Of a DNA stretch of 64,000 nucleotides, positions 1-8,363 are shown in pieces. This DNA is from Leuconostoc rapi (GTDB lineage: Bacteria > Bacillota > Bacilli > Lactobacillales > Lactobacillaceae), in contig NZ_JAFBEK010000005.1 in assembly GCF_016908715.1 (NCBI RefSeq), positions 62,001 to 126,000 of the forward strand, in the 5' to 3' direction. Numbering within the stretch: the first letter of the stretch is position 1; every line of letters begins with the position of its first letter. Both the position numbers and the translations under genes were made by a program. The notes under the pieces are model-generated. The model was not told where the DNA came from, did not search any database, and worked only from the letters and a program-made list of their open reading frames with translations.

Positions 1-929
1 AACATCAAAGCAAAACTACCACCCTGTATGGCAATACCTACAAGACTCGCTTTGAGATTTGACCAGTTTGCAAACAATTTTGTCATGGTCCCCATCAATA
101 GTACAATCAAGAAAGTATTTACAATAGTAATGACTGACAACATACGTTGTCCAAAAATGGGAATACCCATCACAGTAATGCTATGAAACGTCTGCGCCAG
201 ATGGGCTGCTAAATAATAATCTGGTGATGAGAAAATAACAACGGCGCCAATACCAGCTACCATAAACTTTAAATAACGCTTATCTGAAAATACTGTGCGG
301 TAACTTTTTAATACATCCCACACCGACTGTCCCTTACTTTGGCGTTTCTCTTTTTGAAATGTTTCAGTAATCCAAAACAAAACAATCAATAGGCTTATAA
401 TTGCACCTACTGCTGTCCCAACCAGTAATTCAAATCGTGCTGTTTTGAAGAACCAACCGCCCAATGCAGCACCAATCATAACAGAAAGGTTCACGACCCA
501 ATACATCATTGCGTATATAAACTTACGATTTTGCAATGTTGAAACATCAATCATCATCGCTTCTTCTGCCGGTGAGGCGAAGCTCATCCCCACTGTGGCC
601 AGTAGAAATCCAAAAAAAGTCACGTATGGATTAATATAAATTGGTGAATTCATAGCTGCTGCAATCGTATAGCCAATTGCCATTGCTCCGATACCGCTTA
701 ACATAACCCGTTTACGGCCCCAAACGTCAGCCAGATGTCCACCGTATAGTCCTGCAATGAACCCTGCTACTTGGACAAAAACTAACAAAATCCCCGTGAT
801 ACCGGCACCAAAATAGGCAACATAATAGATTGTCATGTTAGGACCAACAGATGATCCGATAGCAATCGTAATAAACATAATTACAATGCGTAATTGAATA
901 TTACGATCTAGTTTAAAAAAATCTGACAT
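1..929 (-). CDS. MFS transporter, N-terminal part (runs off window)
   Basis: Reading the minus strand from ATG at 929 gives about 309 residues without a stop before the window edge, so the 3' end is missing. The product is very hydrophobic, with repeated membrane segments. Residues 63-76 carry GGHLADVWGRKRVM, the MFS motif A loop between helices 2 and 3. GAGGGG sits 5-6 nt before the ATG. The family consists of proton-driven drug or solute exporters in the cytoplasmic membrane. Substrate cannot be told from the sequence; a multidrug exporter is a reasonable guess. Confidence 0.85.
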   Translation of the reverse strand, partial: MSDFFKLDRNIQLRIVIMFITIAIGSSVGPNMTIYYVAYFGAGITGILLVFVQVAGFIAGLYGGHLADVWGRKRVMLSGIGAMAIGYTIAAAMNSPIYINPYVTFFGFLLATVGMSFASPAEEAMMIDVSTLQNRKFIYAMMYWVVNLSVMIGAALGGWFFKTARFELLVGTAVGAIISLLIVLFWITETFQKEKRQSKGQSVWDVLKSYRTVFSDKRYLKFMVAGIGAVVIFSSPDYYLAAHLAQTFHSITVMGIPIFGQRMLSVITIVNTFLIVLLMGTMTKLFANWSNLKASLVGIAIQGGSFALM

Positions 930-1087
930 GAAAATCCCCTCATTATCTAAGCTTGATTCTATCATCTCATTCCAATAAAGTATGACTATTTTCTTATTTT
1001 AAAAGCCATGCATATGAAGCTTATCATATCAAATTCCACAGTAATTTACAATATAAATACGACCTATCATTACTTCTGGTTTCATCA

Positions 1088-1612
1088 TTAAAACAGTAAG
1101 GCTTGCGCTCGAGTTAATAAGGTACTGTCGTTTACATCATTATAATTATTTATTTTTATGGCTTCCTCTAAGGACGTCCAGCGTACCGCTTCAATCTCTG
1201 AACTTTGATAAACTAAATTGGTCAATGATGCGTCAATACACACTGTAAACCAATCTTCAATCCAATCGGGATACTTGATTGAATTAACAAATTGTAAGCG
1301 ATCCGACGTAACCAATAAATTTAATTCTTCTGATAATTCACGCATTAAAGCTTGTCTGCTGCTCTCGCCAGTCAGGGCAGACCCACCTGTAGCCGATGTC
1401 CATACACCTGGGTAGCTCATTTTATTGAATGATCGTTGTTGCATTAATATTTGACCATCAACATTAAAAATCAAAGCATTGACTACCAGGTGATAGTCCC
1501 CATTACCTAGTTTACGTCCTCTTAAATGTTTACGCCCTGTTAAATGTCTATTTGCATCATAAATATCCCAGATTTCACCTAATTTATCTGCACGCTCATC
1601 TTTTTTATACAA
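1088..1612 (-). CDS. Nudix hydrolase (isopentenyl-diphosphate isomerase/YfcD-like)
   Basis: 174 residues. The Nudix box spans about residues 77-99: G77, E83, R91-E92, E95-E96 are in register, with N98 where the consensus has Gly. Such proteins hydrolyse nucleoside diphosphates linked to another group, or (isomerase branch) rearrange isopentenyl diphosphate; the surrounding sequence (HLVVNALIFN, GVWTSATGG) resembles the YfcD/IDI-like branch. The start codon is TTG, with AAGGA about 8 nt upstream. A strong terminator separates it from xpkA upstream, so it has its own transcript or depends on read-through. Substrate is unknown. Confidence 0.8.
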   Translation of the reverse strand: MYKKDERADKLGEIWDIYDANRHLTGRKHLRGRKLGNGDYHLVVNALIFNVDGQILMQQRSFNKMSYPGVWTSATGGSALTGESSRQALMRELSEELNLLVTSDRLQFVNSIKYPDWIEDWFTVCIDASLTNLVYQSSEIEAVRWTSLEEAIKINNYNDVNDSTLLTRAQALLF

Positions 1613-1659
1613 ATCCGTGTCCTTTTCCTAATTCAATTAACAGTCTAATTACCAAGACA

Positions 1660-1695
1660 TAAAAAAGTGAACCAAGCGTGTGCTTGGTTCACTTT
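1660..1695 (-). terminator. Rho-independent terminator of xpkA
   Basis: Arms 1664-1677 and 1682-1695 are fully complementary (14 bp, 4-nt loop). On the minus strand the hairpin is followed by a T run, just after the xpkA stop codon. Confidence 0.9.
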
Positions 1696-1747
1696 ATTTA
1701 CTAGCGAATTAAATCATACAATGATTCAGGCTGGCCTTTAAATTAAA

Positions 1748-4201
1748 TTACTTCAAAGGTGACCAGTTCCAATCAGTGAATTCTTCAATATCACGTCCTT
1801 CGTTACGAGTAACTTCGAAATGCTTTGCAAGCGTTGCATCCATCTTTTCAATAAATGTATCCGCAGCAGCTTGGTCAATTGTACCATTAGCTGACAAAAC
1901 TTCGGCTGCTTCTTTAGCTTGATGGAAACGATCCAAGTGTGAATAAACACGCATATCGTAAGTTGTTGTGATATCACCATCTTCACGATAACCGTGAACA
2001 TAAACATCACCCTTGAACTTGCGTTCGAAGAAGAATGATTCAATCAAGTTTTCGTATGCATGGAAACCAAAGATAACTGGCTTATCAGCTTGGAAATACT
2101 TACCAAATTCTTCATCTGACAATTCACGTTCGTCATTCATGTTAGGTTCTGACTTCTTTTGCAAACGTAGCAATTCAACAACGTTAACATAACGGAACTT
2201 AACTTCTGGGAAGGCTTGGTTAATCAACCACAATCCAGCTAATGTTTCGATCGTTGGTTCTGTACCAGCAGATGCAAACGTGATATCAACATCACCAGAA
2301 GGTGCAGTAGAAGCCCAATCAATGATCTTCAAACCTTCGTTAGCTAATACATCAGCTTCATCAGCAGTAAACCATTGTTGACGTGGTTGCTTTGAAGCAA
2401 TCAACAAGTTAACCTTGTGACGCTCTGAGAAAGCACGTGCTTGAACAGCTAACAATGAGTTACCATCGGCTGGCAAGTATTCACGAATAAAGTTAGACTT
2501 CTTCTCAGCCAAGTGAGTCAATAGACCTGGATCTTGGTGAGTATAACCGTTATGATCTTGTTGGAACGCAGTTGACGTTGCAATCAAGTTCAATGATGGA
2601 TAATCATTACGCCAAGATTGCTCTGAAGCATGACGCAACCACTTGAAGTGTTGTGTAATCATTGTGTCCACAACACGTAAGAATGATTCATAAGATGCAA
2701 AGATTCCTACACGACCAGTTAATGTATAACCTTCTAACCAGCCTTCTGCTTGATGTTCTGATAATTGCGAATCAATAATACGGCCTGCAGGACCGACATA
2801 TTGGTCGTTTGGTTCTTTAACTTCTTCCATCCATTGACGGTTAGTTGTGTTAAAGAGACTCCACAAACGGTTTGACATTGTTTCATCAGGACCAAACACA
2901 CGGAATGACGTTGGATTCAACTTCATAACTTCTTCCAAATAATTTGAAAGGGTTGTCATATCCATATTTTGAGTAACTGTTGCAAATTCATGTCCACGAT
3001 TTTCATTAGTAATATCGTTTGTGAATTTACGCCAGTCAGGCAATGTCAAATCTTGCGCCTTTTCACCACGACGGCGACCACCGTTAGCAATAGGGTTAGC
3101 AGACATACGCTTGTCACCCTTAGGAGCAATCGCCTTCAATTCATCTTTCAATGAACCATCAGCATTGAACAATTCTTCAGGCTTATACGAATTCATCCAC
3201 TCTTCAAATTGATCCAAAGTTGACAAATCGTGTTGTTCCAAAGGCAATGGTACTTGGTGAGCACGGAATGAATCCTCGATTGGGTTACCCTTTGCATCGA
3301 TTGTTGGACCACCCCAACCCTTTGGCAAGCGCGCAATAATCACAGGCCATGCAGGGATTGTACCATCTTCGTATTTACCGTTTTCACGAGCATCTTTTTG
3401 GATAGCTTGGATATCTTCAATAGCTTGATCAAAGATTTTAGCTGCTAATTCGTGATATGCAGCATAATCATGAATATCATCATTTTCAATAAAGCGTGGT
3501 GAATATCCCAATCCTTCAAAGAACTTTGTAATTTCTTCATCACTCATACGTGAAAAGAGTGTTGGGTTTGAAATTTTAAAACCATTCAAATCCAAAATTG
3601 GCAATACAGCACCATCGTTCTTAGCTGATAAGAACTTTGTTGAATGCCATGAAGTCATTGATGGCCCTGTTTCGGCTTCACCGTCACCTACAACAGCAAA
3701 AGCGATTTGTTCTGGATTATCCAAAACGGCACCGAATGCGTGTGATAGTGAGTAGCCTAATTCACCACCTTCGTGTAATGAACCAGGTGTTTGAGCGGTC
3801 ATGTGCGATCCGATTCCACCAGGGAATGAGAAACGCTTGAACAAACGGCTCATGCCTTCCAAATCTTGTGTGATTTCTGGGTAATCTTCAGTATATTCGC
3901 CATCTAAGTAGGCGTTAGTAACCATAACTTGGCCACCGTGTCCTGGACCACCGATATAGAACATGTTCAAATCATACTTGTTGATCAAACGATTGGCGTG
4001 AGCATACAAGAATGTTTGTCCTGAAATTGTTCCCCAGTGACCAATTGGCTTAACTTTAACGTCTTCAGCTTCGATTGGTGTGTTAGTAACTGAGAACAAC
4101 GGGTTGCTCTTCAAGAAGATCATCCCTGCTGACAAATAGTTGGTAGCACGCCACCACTTATCAACGAGTCCCAAGTACTCTTTTGAATTAAAATCTACCA
4201 T
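1748..4201 (-). CDS. xpkA: Xylulose-5-phosphate/fructose-6-phosphate phosphoketolase
   Basis: 817 residues, the usual family length. It cleaves xylulose 5-phosphate with phosphate to acetyl phosphate and glyceraldehyde 3-phosphate (some also use fructose 6-phosphate): the key step of heterolactic fermentation. It is a cytosolic ThDP enzyme. Seen: IGGPGHGG at 83-90 and GDGEAETGP at 172-180 (ThDP/Mg binding), plus [12 protein letters not shown] in the middle region. AAGGAG lies 11 nt before the ATG. It is monocistronic, with its own promoter (TTGAAC-N17-TATACT) and terminator. The next gene upstream is a GntR regulator that shares a candidate operator motif with this promoter region. Confidence 0.97.
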   Translation of the reverse strand: MVDFNSKEYLGLVDKWWRATNYLSAGMIFLKSNPLFSVTNTPIEAEDVKVKPIGHWGTISGQTFLYAHANRLINKYDLNMFYIGGPGHGGQVMVTNAYLDGEYTEDYPEITQDLEGMSRLFKRFSFPGGIGSHMTAQTPGSLHEGGELGYSLSHAFGAVLDNPEQIAFAVVGDGEAETGPSMTSWHSTKFLSAKNDGAVLPILDLNGFKISNPTLFSRMSDEEITKFFEGLGYSPRFIENDDIHDYAAYHELAAKIFDQAIEDIQAIQKDARENGKYEDGTIPAWPVIIARLPKGWGGPTIDAKGNPIEDSFRAHQVPLPLEQHDLSTLDQFEEWMNSYKPEELFNADGSLKDELKAIAPKGDKRMSANPIANGGRRRGEKAQDLTLPDWRKFTNDITNENRGHEFATVTQNMDMTTLSNYLEEVMKLNPTSFRVFGPDETMSNRLWSLFNTTNRQWMEEVKEPNDQYVGPAGRIIDSQLSEHQAEGWLEGYTLTGRVGIFASYESFLRVVDTMITQHFKWLRHASEQSWRNDYPSLNLIATSTAFQQDHNGYTHQDPGLLTHLAEKKSNFIREYLPADGNSLLAVQARAFSERHKVNLLIASKQPRQQWFTADEADVLANEGLKIIDWASTAPSGDVDITFASAGTEPTIETLAGLWLINQAFPEVKFRYVNVVELLRLQKKSEPNMNDERELSDEEFGKYFQADKPVIFGFHAYENLIESFFFERKFKGDVYVHGYREDGDITTTYDMRVYSHLDRFHQAKEAAEVLSANGTIDQAAADTFIEKMDATLAKHFEVTRNEGRDIEEFTDWNWSPLK

Positions 4202-4270
4202 GAGATTTAATACTCCTTATTTTTTGAGAGAATCGTAAACCGCGAACTTTTCTCCGTTATTTACTCTTCA

Positions 4271-4299
4271 AGTATAACTGATTATCATGTTTTGTTCAA
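4271..4299 (-). promoter_or_regulatory. xpkA promoter
   Basis: On the minus strand TTGAAC (4294-4299) and TATACT (4271-4276) are separated by exactly 17 bp, about 70 nt before the xpkA ATG. This is a near-consensus vegetative promoter, fitting a highly expressed gene. Confidence 0.7.
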
Positions 4300-4319
4300 G
4301 GGAATAGTTTTGATTGGTT

Positions 4320-4336
4320 CACGTCTGTCTGACGTG
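4320..4336. repeat. Inverted repeat upstream of xpkA promoter
   Basis: CACGTC-N5-GACGTG, a perfect 6-bp inverted repeat about 20 nt upstream of the xpkA -35 box. It could be a regulator binding site. Which protein would bind is not known. Confidence 0.4.
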
Positions 4337-4355
4337 TGGTTGACTCGCTATAACC

Positions 4356-4367
4356 ATTGGTACGACC
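4356..4367. promoter_or_regulatory. Candidate GntR operator upstream of xpkA
   Basis: ATTGGTACGACC matches ATTGGTCTGACC at 5216-5227, in the promoter of the adjacent gntR gene, at 10 of 12 positions. GntR/HutC regulators commonly bind GGTN(2-3)GACC-like dyads. The link is inference. Confidence 0.4.
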
Positions 4368-4465
4368 CAATTCGATTTGATAATCGTCTGTCTTTTTTTA
4401 TGTGTTTTAATGCAGTCAAAAATAGTTCTCACGTCACCATACAATGACATGAAAACTAGTTGTTA

Positions 4466-5194
4466 TTATTCAGTATCTAGACTGACAAACGCATTATATC
4501 TCAAGTATTTATAATGTAAACGCATTGTCGAAAATTCTAAAGGTGTGCCATCATCCATGAAAAAAATACCTTCCATAATTCCTACTGGCTCGTTAGACTT
4601 CAACTCTAACAGTGTTTGATCTTCGGGCGTTGAGGGTTCAGCCATAATGGTCATGAATGATTTTGTAACCGTACGATGTTTGGTTTTTTCAATGTATTCA
4701 TATACTGATCCTGAAACAATTTCTTTATTCAGCCCTGGTACAACTGCAATTGGCACATAACCCCGTTCAATCATAAATGGCACACCTTCCAAACGACGTA
4801 GTCGTTTGATCTCGTATACAAAATCACCATCATTCAAAAACAATGCTTGTTGTTGTTCCGGTGTCGCTGGAATAACTTGGAAATCAAGCAATTCAATACT
4901 TGGTGCTTCACCCGCCACACGAAACGAATCCGAGACACCTAAATTCGATCCTTCATGTTGAAAAATAGCATTGTTCTTCAAATAAAGTGGGTTAACAAAC
5001 GTCCCACTTCCTCGTTTTTTAAATATAACACCTTGCTGTACTAGCACATTAAGTGCGCGTTTGATTGAAGAGCGCGACACATCATATTGCTCTGCAAGTG
5101 ATCTTTCATCAGGTAATTTTAGGTTAGGAAATTTACCTTGGTAAATTTTTTGTTTAATATCCGCTTGCACGGTGACATAAATGGCTTCTGACAT
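4466..5194 (-). CDS. GntR-family (HutC/UTRA) transcriptional regulator
   Basis: 242 residues. The N-terminal winged helix-turn-helix (about 1-70) contains LPDERSLAEQYDVSRSSIKR and GVIFKKRGSGTFV, typical of GntR. Residues from about 90 to 235 form a UTRA ligand domain (YEIKRLRRLEGVPFMIERGY). This subfamily usually represses sugar or amino-sugar genes and releases DNA on binding a phosphorylated ligand. It lies directly upstream of xpkA on the same strand. A GGTC-type dyad in its own promoter also occurs upstream of xpkA, suggesting autoregulation and control of phosphoketolase (inference). The -10 box ends only about 9 nt before the ATG, so the mRNA is probably leaderless or nearly so. Confidence 0.9.
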   Translation of the reverse strand: MSEAIYVTVQADIKQKIYQGKFPNLKLPDERSLAEQYDVSRSSIKRALNVLVQQGVIFKKRGSGTFVNPLYLKNNAIFQHEGSNLGVSDSFRVAGEAPSIELLDFQVIPATPEQQQALFLNDGDFVYEIKRLRRLEGVPFMIERGYVPIAVVPGLNKEIVSGSVYEYIEKTKHRTVTKSFMTIMAEPSTPEDQTLLELKSNEPVGIMEGIFFMDDGTPLEFSTMRLHYKYLRYNAFVSLDTE

Positions 5195-5203
5195 AATGTT
5201 AAA

Positions 5204-5227
5204 ATTATATCACAAATTGGTCTGACC
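5204..5227 (-). promoter_or_regulatory. gntR promoter -10 and overlapping operator candidate
   Basis: TATAAT on the minus strand at 5204-5209 is just upstream of the gntR ATG (5194). The dyad ATTGGTCTGACC at 5216-5227 lies in the -10/-35 spacer, a typical repressor position. It is also just upstream of the divergent promoter at 5259-5264. Confidence 0.55.
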
Positions 5228-5258
5228 GCGCGACTTTTTGGTTGTTCCAATTTTATGG

Positions 5259-5264
5259 TAAAAT
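5259..5264 (+). promoter_or_regulatory. -10 box of the YbaK-like gene, giving a nearly leaderless mRNA
   Basis: TAAAAT at 5259-5264 with a T-rich -35 region about 17-18 bp upstream (around 5235-5241). The expected transcription start (about 5271) is only a few nt before the ATG at 5274, and no Shine-Dalgarno sequence is present. Confidence 0.5.
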
Positions 5265-5273
5265 AAACTTATT

Positions 5274-5774
5274 ATGGCAAAGAAAAAAATTAAAAAAACA
5301 CTTCCAGAACAAATCATGGATAAACATGATATTACATATGAATCATTGACATTAGATATTTTAGATAAGACTGAAGCAGAACGTCAGGCAATACTTCATG
5401 CATTCAATATTAAACATGATGATATCTATAAAACGCTTGCGGCATTTGGCGACAAAACAGGTCCAGTCGTTGCGGTTTTGCCGATCACAAAACATTTATC
5501 AATGAAAAAACTTGCAGCGGCATCCGGTAACAAAAAAGTGACCATGTTGCCCTTAAAAGATTTAAAAAAAACAACTGGCTATGTTCACGGCGCCAATAAT
5601 CCAATAGGTATTTGGCAAAATAAACACTACCCTATTTTTATTGATGCAATTGCCGAGCATGCTGACTATTTTTTGGTTAGTGGCGGCGAACTTGGTCGTT
5701 CAGATAAAATAAAACCCGCTGACGTGTCTTCGATGATTGGTGCGCCATTTGCAGATTTATCAGAGCACGATTAA
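5274..5774 (+). CDS. ybaK: YbaK/EbsC-family aminoacyl-tRNA deacylase (Cys-tRNA(Pro) deacylase type)
   Basis: 166 residues with the YbaK/ProX-like editing fold: YTVDIL-like start (YESLTLDIL), FGDKTGPVVAVLPI, LAAASGNKKVTMLP, TTGYVHGANNPIG and a C-terminal SGGELGRSDKIKPADV. The family hydrolyses mischarged Cys-tRNA(Pro) and related aminoacyl-tRNAs in the cytosol. It is divergent from gntR. The start has no Shine-Dalgarno and lies a few nt after the predicted transcription start, so it is probably translated from a leaderless mRNA. Substrate specificity is family-level inference. Confidence 0.88.
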   Translation: MAKKKIKKTLPEQIMDKHDITYESLTLDILDKTEAERQAILHAFNIKHDDIYKTLAAFGDKTGPVVAVLPITKHLSMKKLAAASGNKKVTMLPLKDLKKTTGYVHGANNPIGIWQNKHYPIFIDAIAEHADYFLVSGGELGRSDKIKPADVSSMIGAPFADLSEHD

Positions 5775-5846
5775 CCTATTACCTCAGTTCCCAGTAACAA
5801 TCGCTTTTAACCATTAAAATTATATCCATATTTTGATTGTTATTAA

Positions 5847-5875
5847 TTGCTAATTTTTTGACTTTATCATAAAAT
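5847..5875 (+). promoter_or_regulatory. ridA promoter
   Basis: TTGCTA (5847-5852) and TAAAAT (5870-5875) separated by 17 bp, just ahead of the ridA AGGAGG. Confidence 0.5.
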
Positions 5876-5896
5876 ATTTGGCAGGAGGACATATCC

Positions 5897-6289
5897 ATGT
5901 CAAAAAAAGTCATTGCAACAACACAAGCGCCAAAAGCACTTGGTCCTTATTCTCAAGCTATTCAAACTGACCATACGCTCTACATTTCTGGTCAAATTGG
6001 TATTGACCCCGAAACTGACATGTTTATTGGTCACACAACGATAGAACAAACACAACAAATATTTAAAAATATCGATGCCATTTTACACACGGCTGAATTT
6101 TCACGAGCAGACGTTGTCAAGGCTACATTATTCTTCGAAGACCTCACTGATTTCGCTAGTGTTAACAAGCTTTACGAAACCTATTTTGGTGCTAACGCAA
6201 TTGATGCATTACCAGCACGAACAGCCGTTCAAATAGCTGCCTTACCCAGACAGGCTAAAATTGAAATCGAAATTATTGCAACAAAATAA
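5897..6289 (+). CDS. ridA: RidA-family 2-iminobutanoate/2-iminopropanoate deaminase
   Basis: 130 residues, standard for the YjgF/YER057c/UK114 family. Seen: APKALGPYSQAI near the N-terminus, ISGQIGIDPET, VVKATLFFEDL and PARTAVQIAALP, the last holding the conserved Arg that binds the substrate carboxylate. It hydrolyses reactive enamine/imine intermediates made by PLP enzymes such as threonine dehydratase, protecting other PLP enzymes. It works as a cytosolic trimer. GGCAGGAGG precedes the ATG at good spacing. It is monocistronic, ending in a shared bidirectional terminator. Confidence 0.95.
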   Translation: MSKKVIATTQAPKALGPYSQAIQTDHTLYISGQIGIDPETDMFIGHTTIEQTQQIFKNIDAILHTAEFSRADVVKATLFFEDLTDFASVNKLYETYFGANAIDALPARTAVQIAALPRQAKIEIEIIATK

Positions 6290-6333
6290 TCATTTTTTGC
6301 TCGATTATTCTACTAAAAGGGCTTACTGGTAAC

Positions 6334-6378
6334 ACAACAAAAAAGTGACTATCAAATTGATAGTCACTTTTTTGTTGT
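6334..6378. terminator. Bidirectional terminator between ridA and dnaB
   Basis: A perfect 22-bp inverted repeat (6334-6355 and 6357-6378) with A/T tracts at both ends. It can stop ridA (plus) and dnaB (minus), which converge here. Confidence 0.92.
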
Positions 6379-6401
6379 TATCATACCATCGTTATTTTTT
6401 G

Positions 6402-7862
6402 TTACCAACCAGCAGTACCATTTGGTCCTGCATTTGGATCGTTTCTAAATAAAGGTGCCATAGGACTAAATTTAAAGGTTGGTTTGTTAAACATTAACTT
6501 GGCAGTTCCTCGCGCTCCTGCACGATTTTTTTCCAAAATAATTTCGATTGGGACTGACTCTTCTTCATCACGTGGATCGCTATCATCCTCATCACCATCA
6601 TTACGATAATAATCATCTCGATATAAGAAGGCGACAATATCAGCATCCTGTTCGATAGAGCCTGATTCACGCAAATCAGACAATACTGGGCGTTTGTCTG
6701 TTCGCTGTTCAACACCACGACTCAGCTGTGCCAGCGCTAAAATAGGTGTATGCAACTCTTTTGCTAACTTTTTAATTGAACGTGATATTTCGGAAACCGC
6801 TTGTTGGCGACTTTCCTTATTATTAGATTCGATTAACCCAAGATAATCAATAATTACCATACCTATTGGATGTGGATTATTAATTCGCTGGTCAGGTTTC
6901 ATATCACTGACAATATCTTTTTCAAGTTTTCGCAATTTTGCACTAATTTGGTTAATTTTAATACCCGGTGTGTCGTCCATATAAATCTGCATATTAGCTA
7001 AAGATTGCATAGCTAACGTGAGCGATTGCCAATCTTCTTGCGTCATTTGTCCAGTTGTCAAATGATTTGAATCAATTGCACCCTCTGCAGCGACTAGACG
7101 CGTCACTAAATCAACTGCACCCATTTCCAAACTAAACACAACGACAGGAACTTGTTCAGATTTTGCAACATTTTTTGCAATATTTAGGACAAAGGCTGTT
7201 TTTCCCACGGCTGGCCGCGCACCAAGCACAACCATCTGATCTTCTCGGAATCCGTGCGTTAATTTATCAAATTCTGGATATCCTGTCGCTAGACCAACCA
7301 CGTCATTATCATTTTCAACAGCACTATCTAAGTTAGATTGAAATTCTTGCAAGACATCTTTTATCTTTTGAAAATCTTCGTCCCCGCGATTTTCAGCCAA
7401 GCTGTCCAAATTACGATTAAGTGCGTCTAATATTTCTTCGCTGGGCTCTGATGCGTCATAAGCTAATGACATGCTCCGTGTTAATGTGTCAATCATACGT
7501 CGTAAAATGGCTTTTTCACGCACAATGTTTGCATAATGCTTTAAATTAGCAGAAGAAGCCGATGACTCAGATATTTCTGCCAAATAAGCCATACCACCAA
7601 CATTATCTAGTTGTTGCATACTGTTGAGTTTATCCTGCAACGTGAGCATATCAATCGGGCGCTGTTCATCAATCAATTGCTGCATAGCTTTAAAAATGGT
7701 TTGATGTGCTTGCCTGTAAAAATCATCCGCTTCTATAATCGCACTGGCGGCAACCACCGCATTATCTGATTTAACATCGAAAAAAATGGCACCGAGTACC
7801 GCACGCTCTGCATCCACATCCTGTGGTACTTGCCTGTATTCGTATGATCCCGGATTATCCAT
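6402..7862 (-). CDS. dnaB: Replicative DNA helicase DnaB (DnaC in Bacillus)
   Basis: 486 residues. It is the hexameric helicase that unwinds the fork 5'-3' and recruits primase. The N-terminal domain (about 1-150) starts with VPQDVDAERAVLGAI. The RecA-like ATPase carries Walker A GARPAVGKTAF (about 215-225), VVIIDYLGLI (Walker B) and LAQLSRGVEQR. GAGGG lies 7 nt before the ATG. The gene begins 2 bp after rplI ends, so rplI-dnaB are translationally close; it is the last gene of the gdpP-rplI-dnaB operon. Confidence 0.97.
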   Translation of the reverse strand: MDNPGSYEYRQVPQDVDAERAVLGAIFFDVKSDNAVVAASAIIEADDFYRQAHQTIFKAMQQLIDEQRPIDMLTLQDKLNSMQQLDNVGGMAYLAEISESSASSANLKHYANIVREKAILRRMIDTLTRSMSLAYDASEPSEEILDALNRNLDSLAENRGDEDFQKIKDVLQEFQSNLDSAVENDNDVVGLATGYPEFDKLTHGFREDQMVVLGARPAVGKTAFVLNIAKNVAKSEQVPVVVFSLEMGAVDLVTRLVAAEGAIDSNHLTTGQMTQEDWQSLTLAMQSLANMQIYMDDTPGIKINQISAKLRKLEKDIVSDMKPDQRINNPHPIGMVIIDYLGLIESNNKESRQQAVSEISRSIKKLAKELHTPILALAQLSRGVEQRTDKRPVLSDLRESGSIEQDADIVAFLYRDDYYRNDGDEDDSDPRDEEESVPIEIILEKNRAGARGTAKLMFNKPTFKFSPMAPLFRNDPNAGPNGTAGW

Positions 7863-7864
7863 AT

Positions 7865-8317
7865 TTAACCCTCACTGACATGTACACGTAAGTTTGCTGT
7901 CACTTCGCGATGTAACTTTAATGGCACGTCTGTATATCCAAGTGAATGAATTGGTTGATTGAGACTAAGCTTACGCTTGTCTATTTTAAGTTGTTTTTGT
8001 TCGGCTAATGCTGCAACAATTTGTTTCGTAGAAACTGCACCAAATAAACGACCATCAGCACCAGACTTACCTGTTAATTCAACGACGAAGTTTTCAGCCT
8101 CAATTTTTGCCTTCAAAGATTCTGCAGCTGCCAAATCCTCTGCCGCCGCTTTTTCTTCTGCCTTTTGACGTCCCTTAACGGCACCTAAATTTTTACCAGT
8201 GGCAGGTTCTGCTTTCTTATTTTTGATTAAAAAGTTGTTTGCATAACCATCGGGTACCTCTTTAATTTCACCCTTCTTACCACGACCCTTAACATCTTCT
8301 AAAAATACAACCTTCAT
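7865..8317 (-). CDS. rplI: 50S ribosomal protein L9
   Basis: 150 residues, the usual length for L9. The N-terminal rRNA-binding lobe [19 protein letters not shown] and [13 protein letters not shown] are characteristic, followed by the long Lys/Ala/Glu-rich helix (about 45-75) and the C-terminal lobe. GGGAG precedes the ATG. It sits between gdpP and dnaB, the conserved order in Firmicutes. Confidence 0.97.
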   Translation of the reverse strand: MKVVFLEDVKGRGKKGEIKEVPDGYANNFLIKNKKAEPATGKNLGAVKGRQKAEEKAAAEDLAAAESLKAKIEAENFVVELTGKSGADGRLFGAVSTKQIVAALAEQKQLKIDKRKLSLNQPIHSLGYTDVPLKLHREVTANLRVHVSEG

Positions 8318-8363
8318 GTCTTCATTCTCCCATTTATCTTATTAATTCGTGCGTAATCACAGT

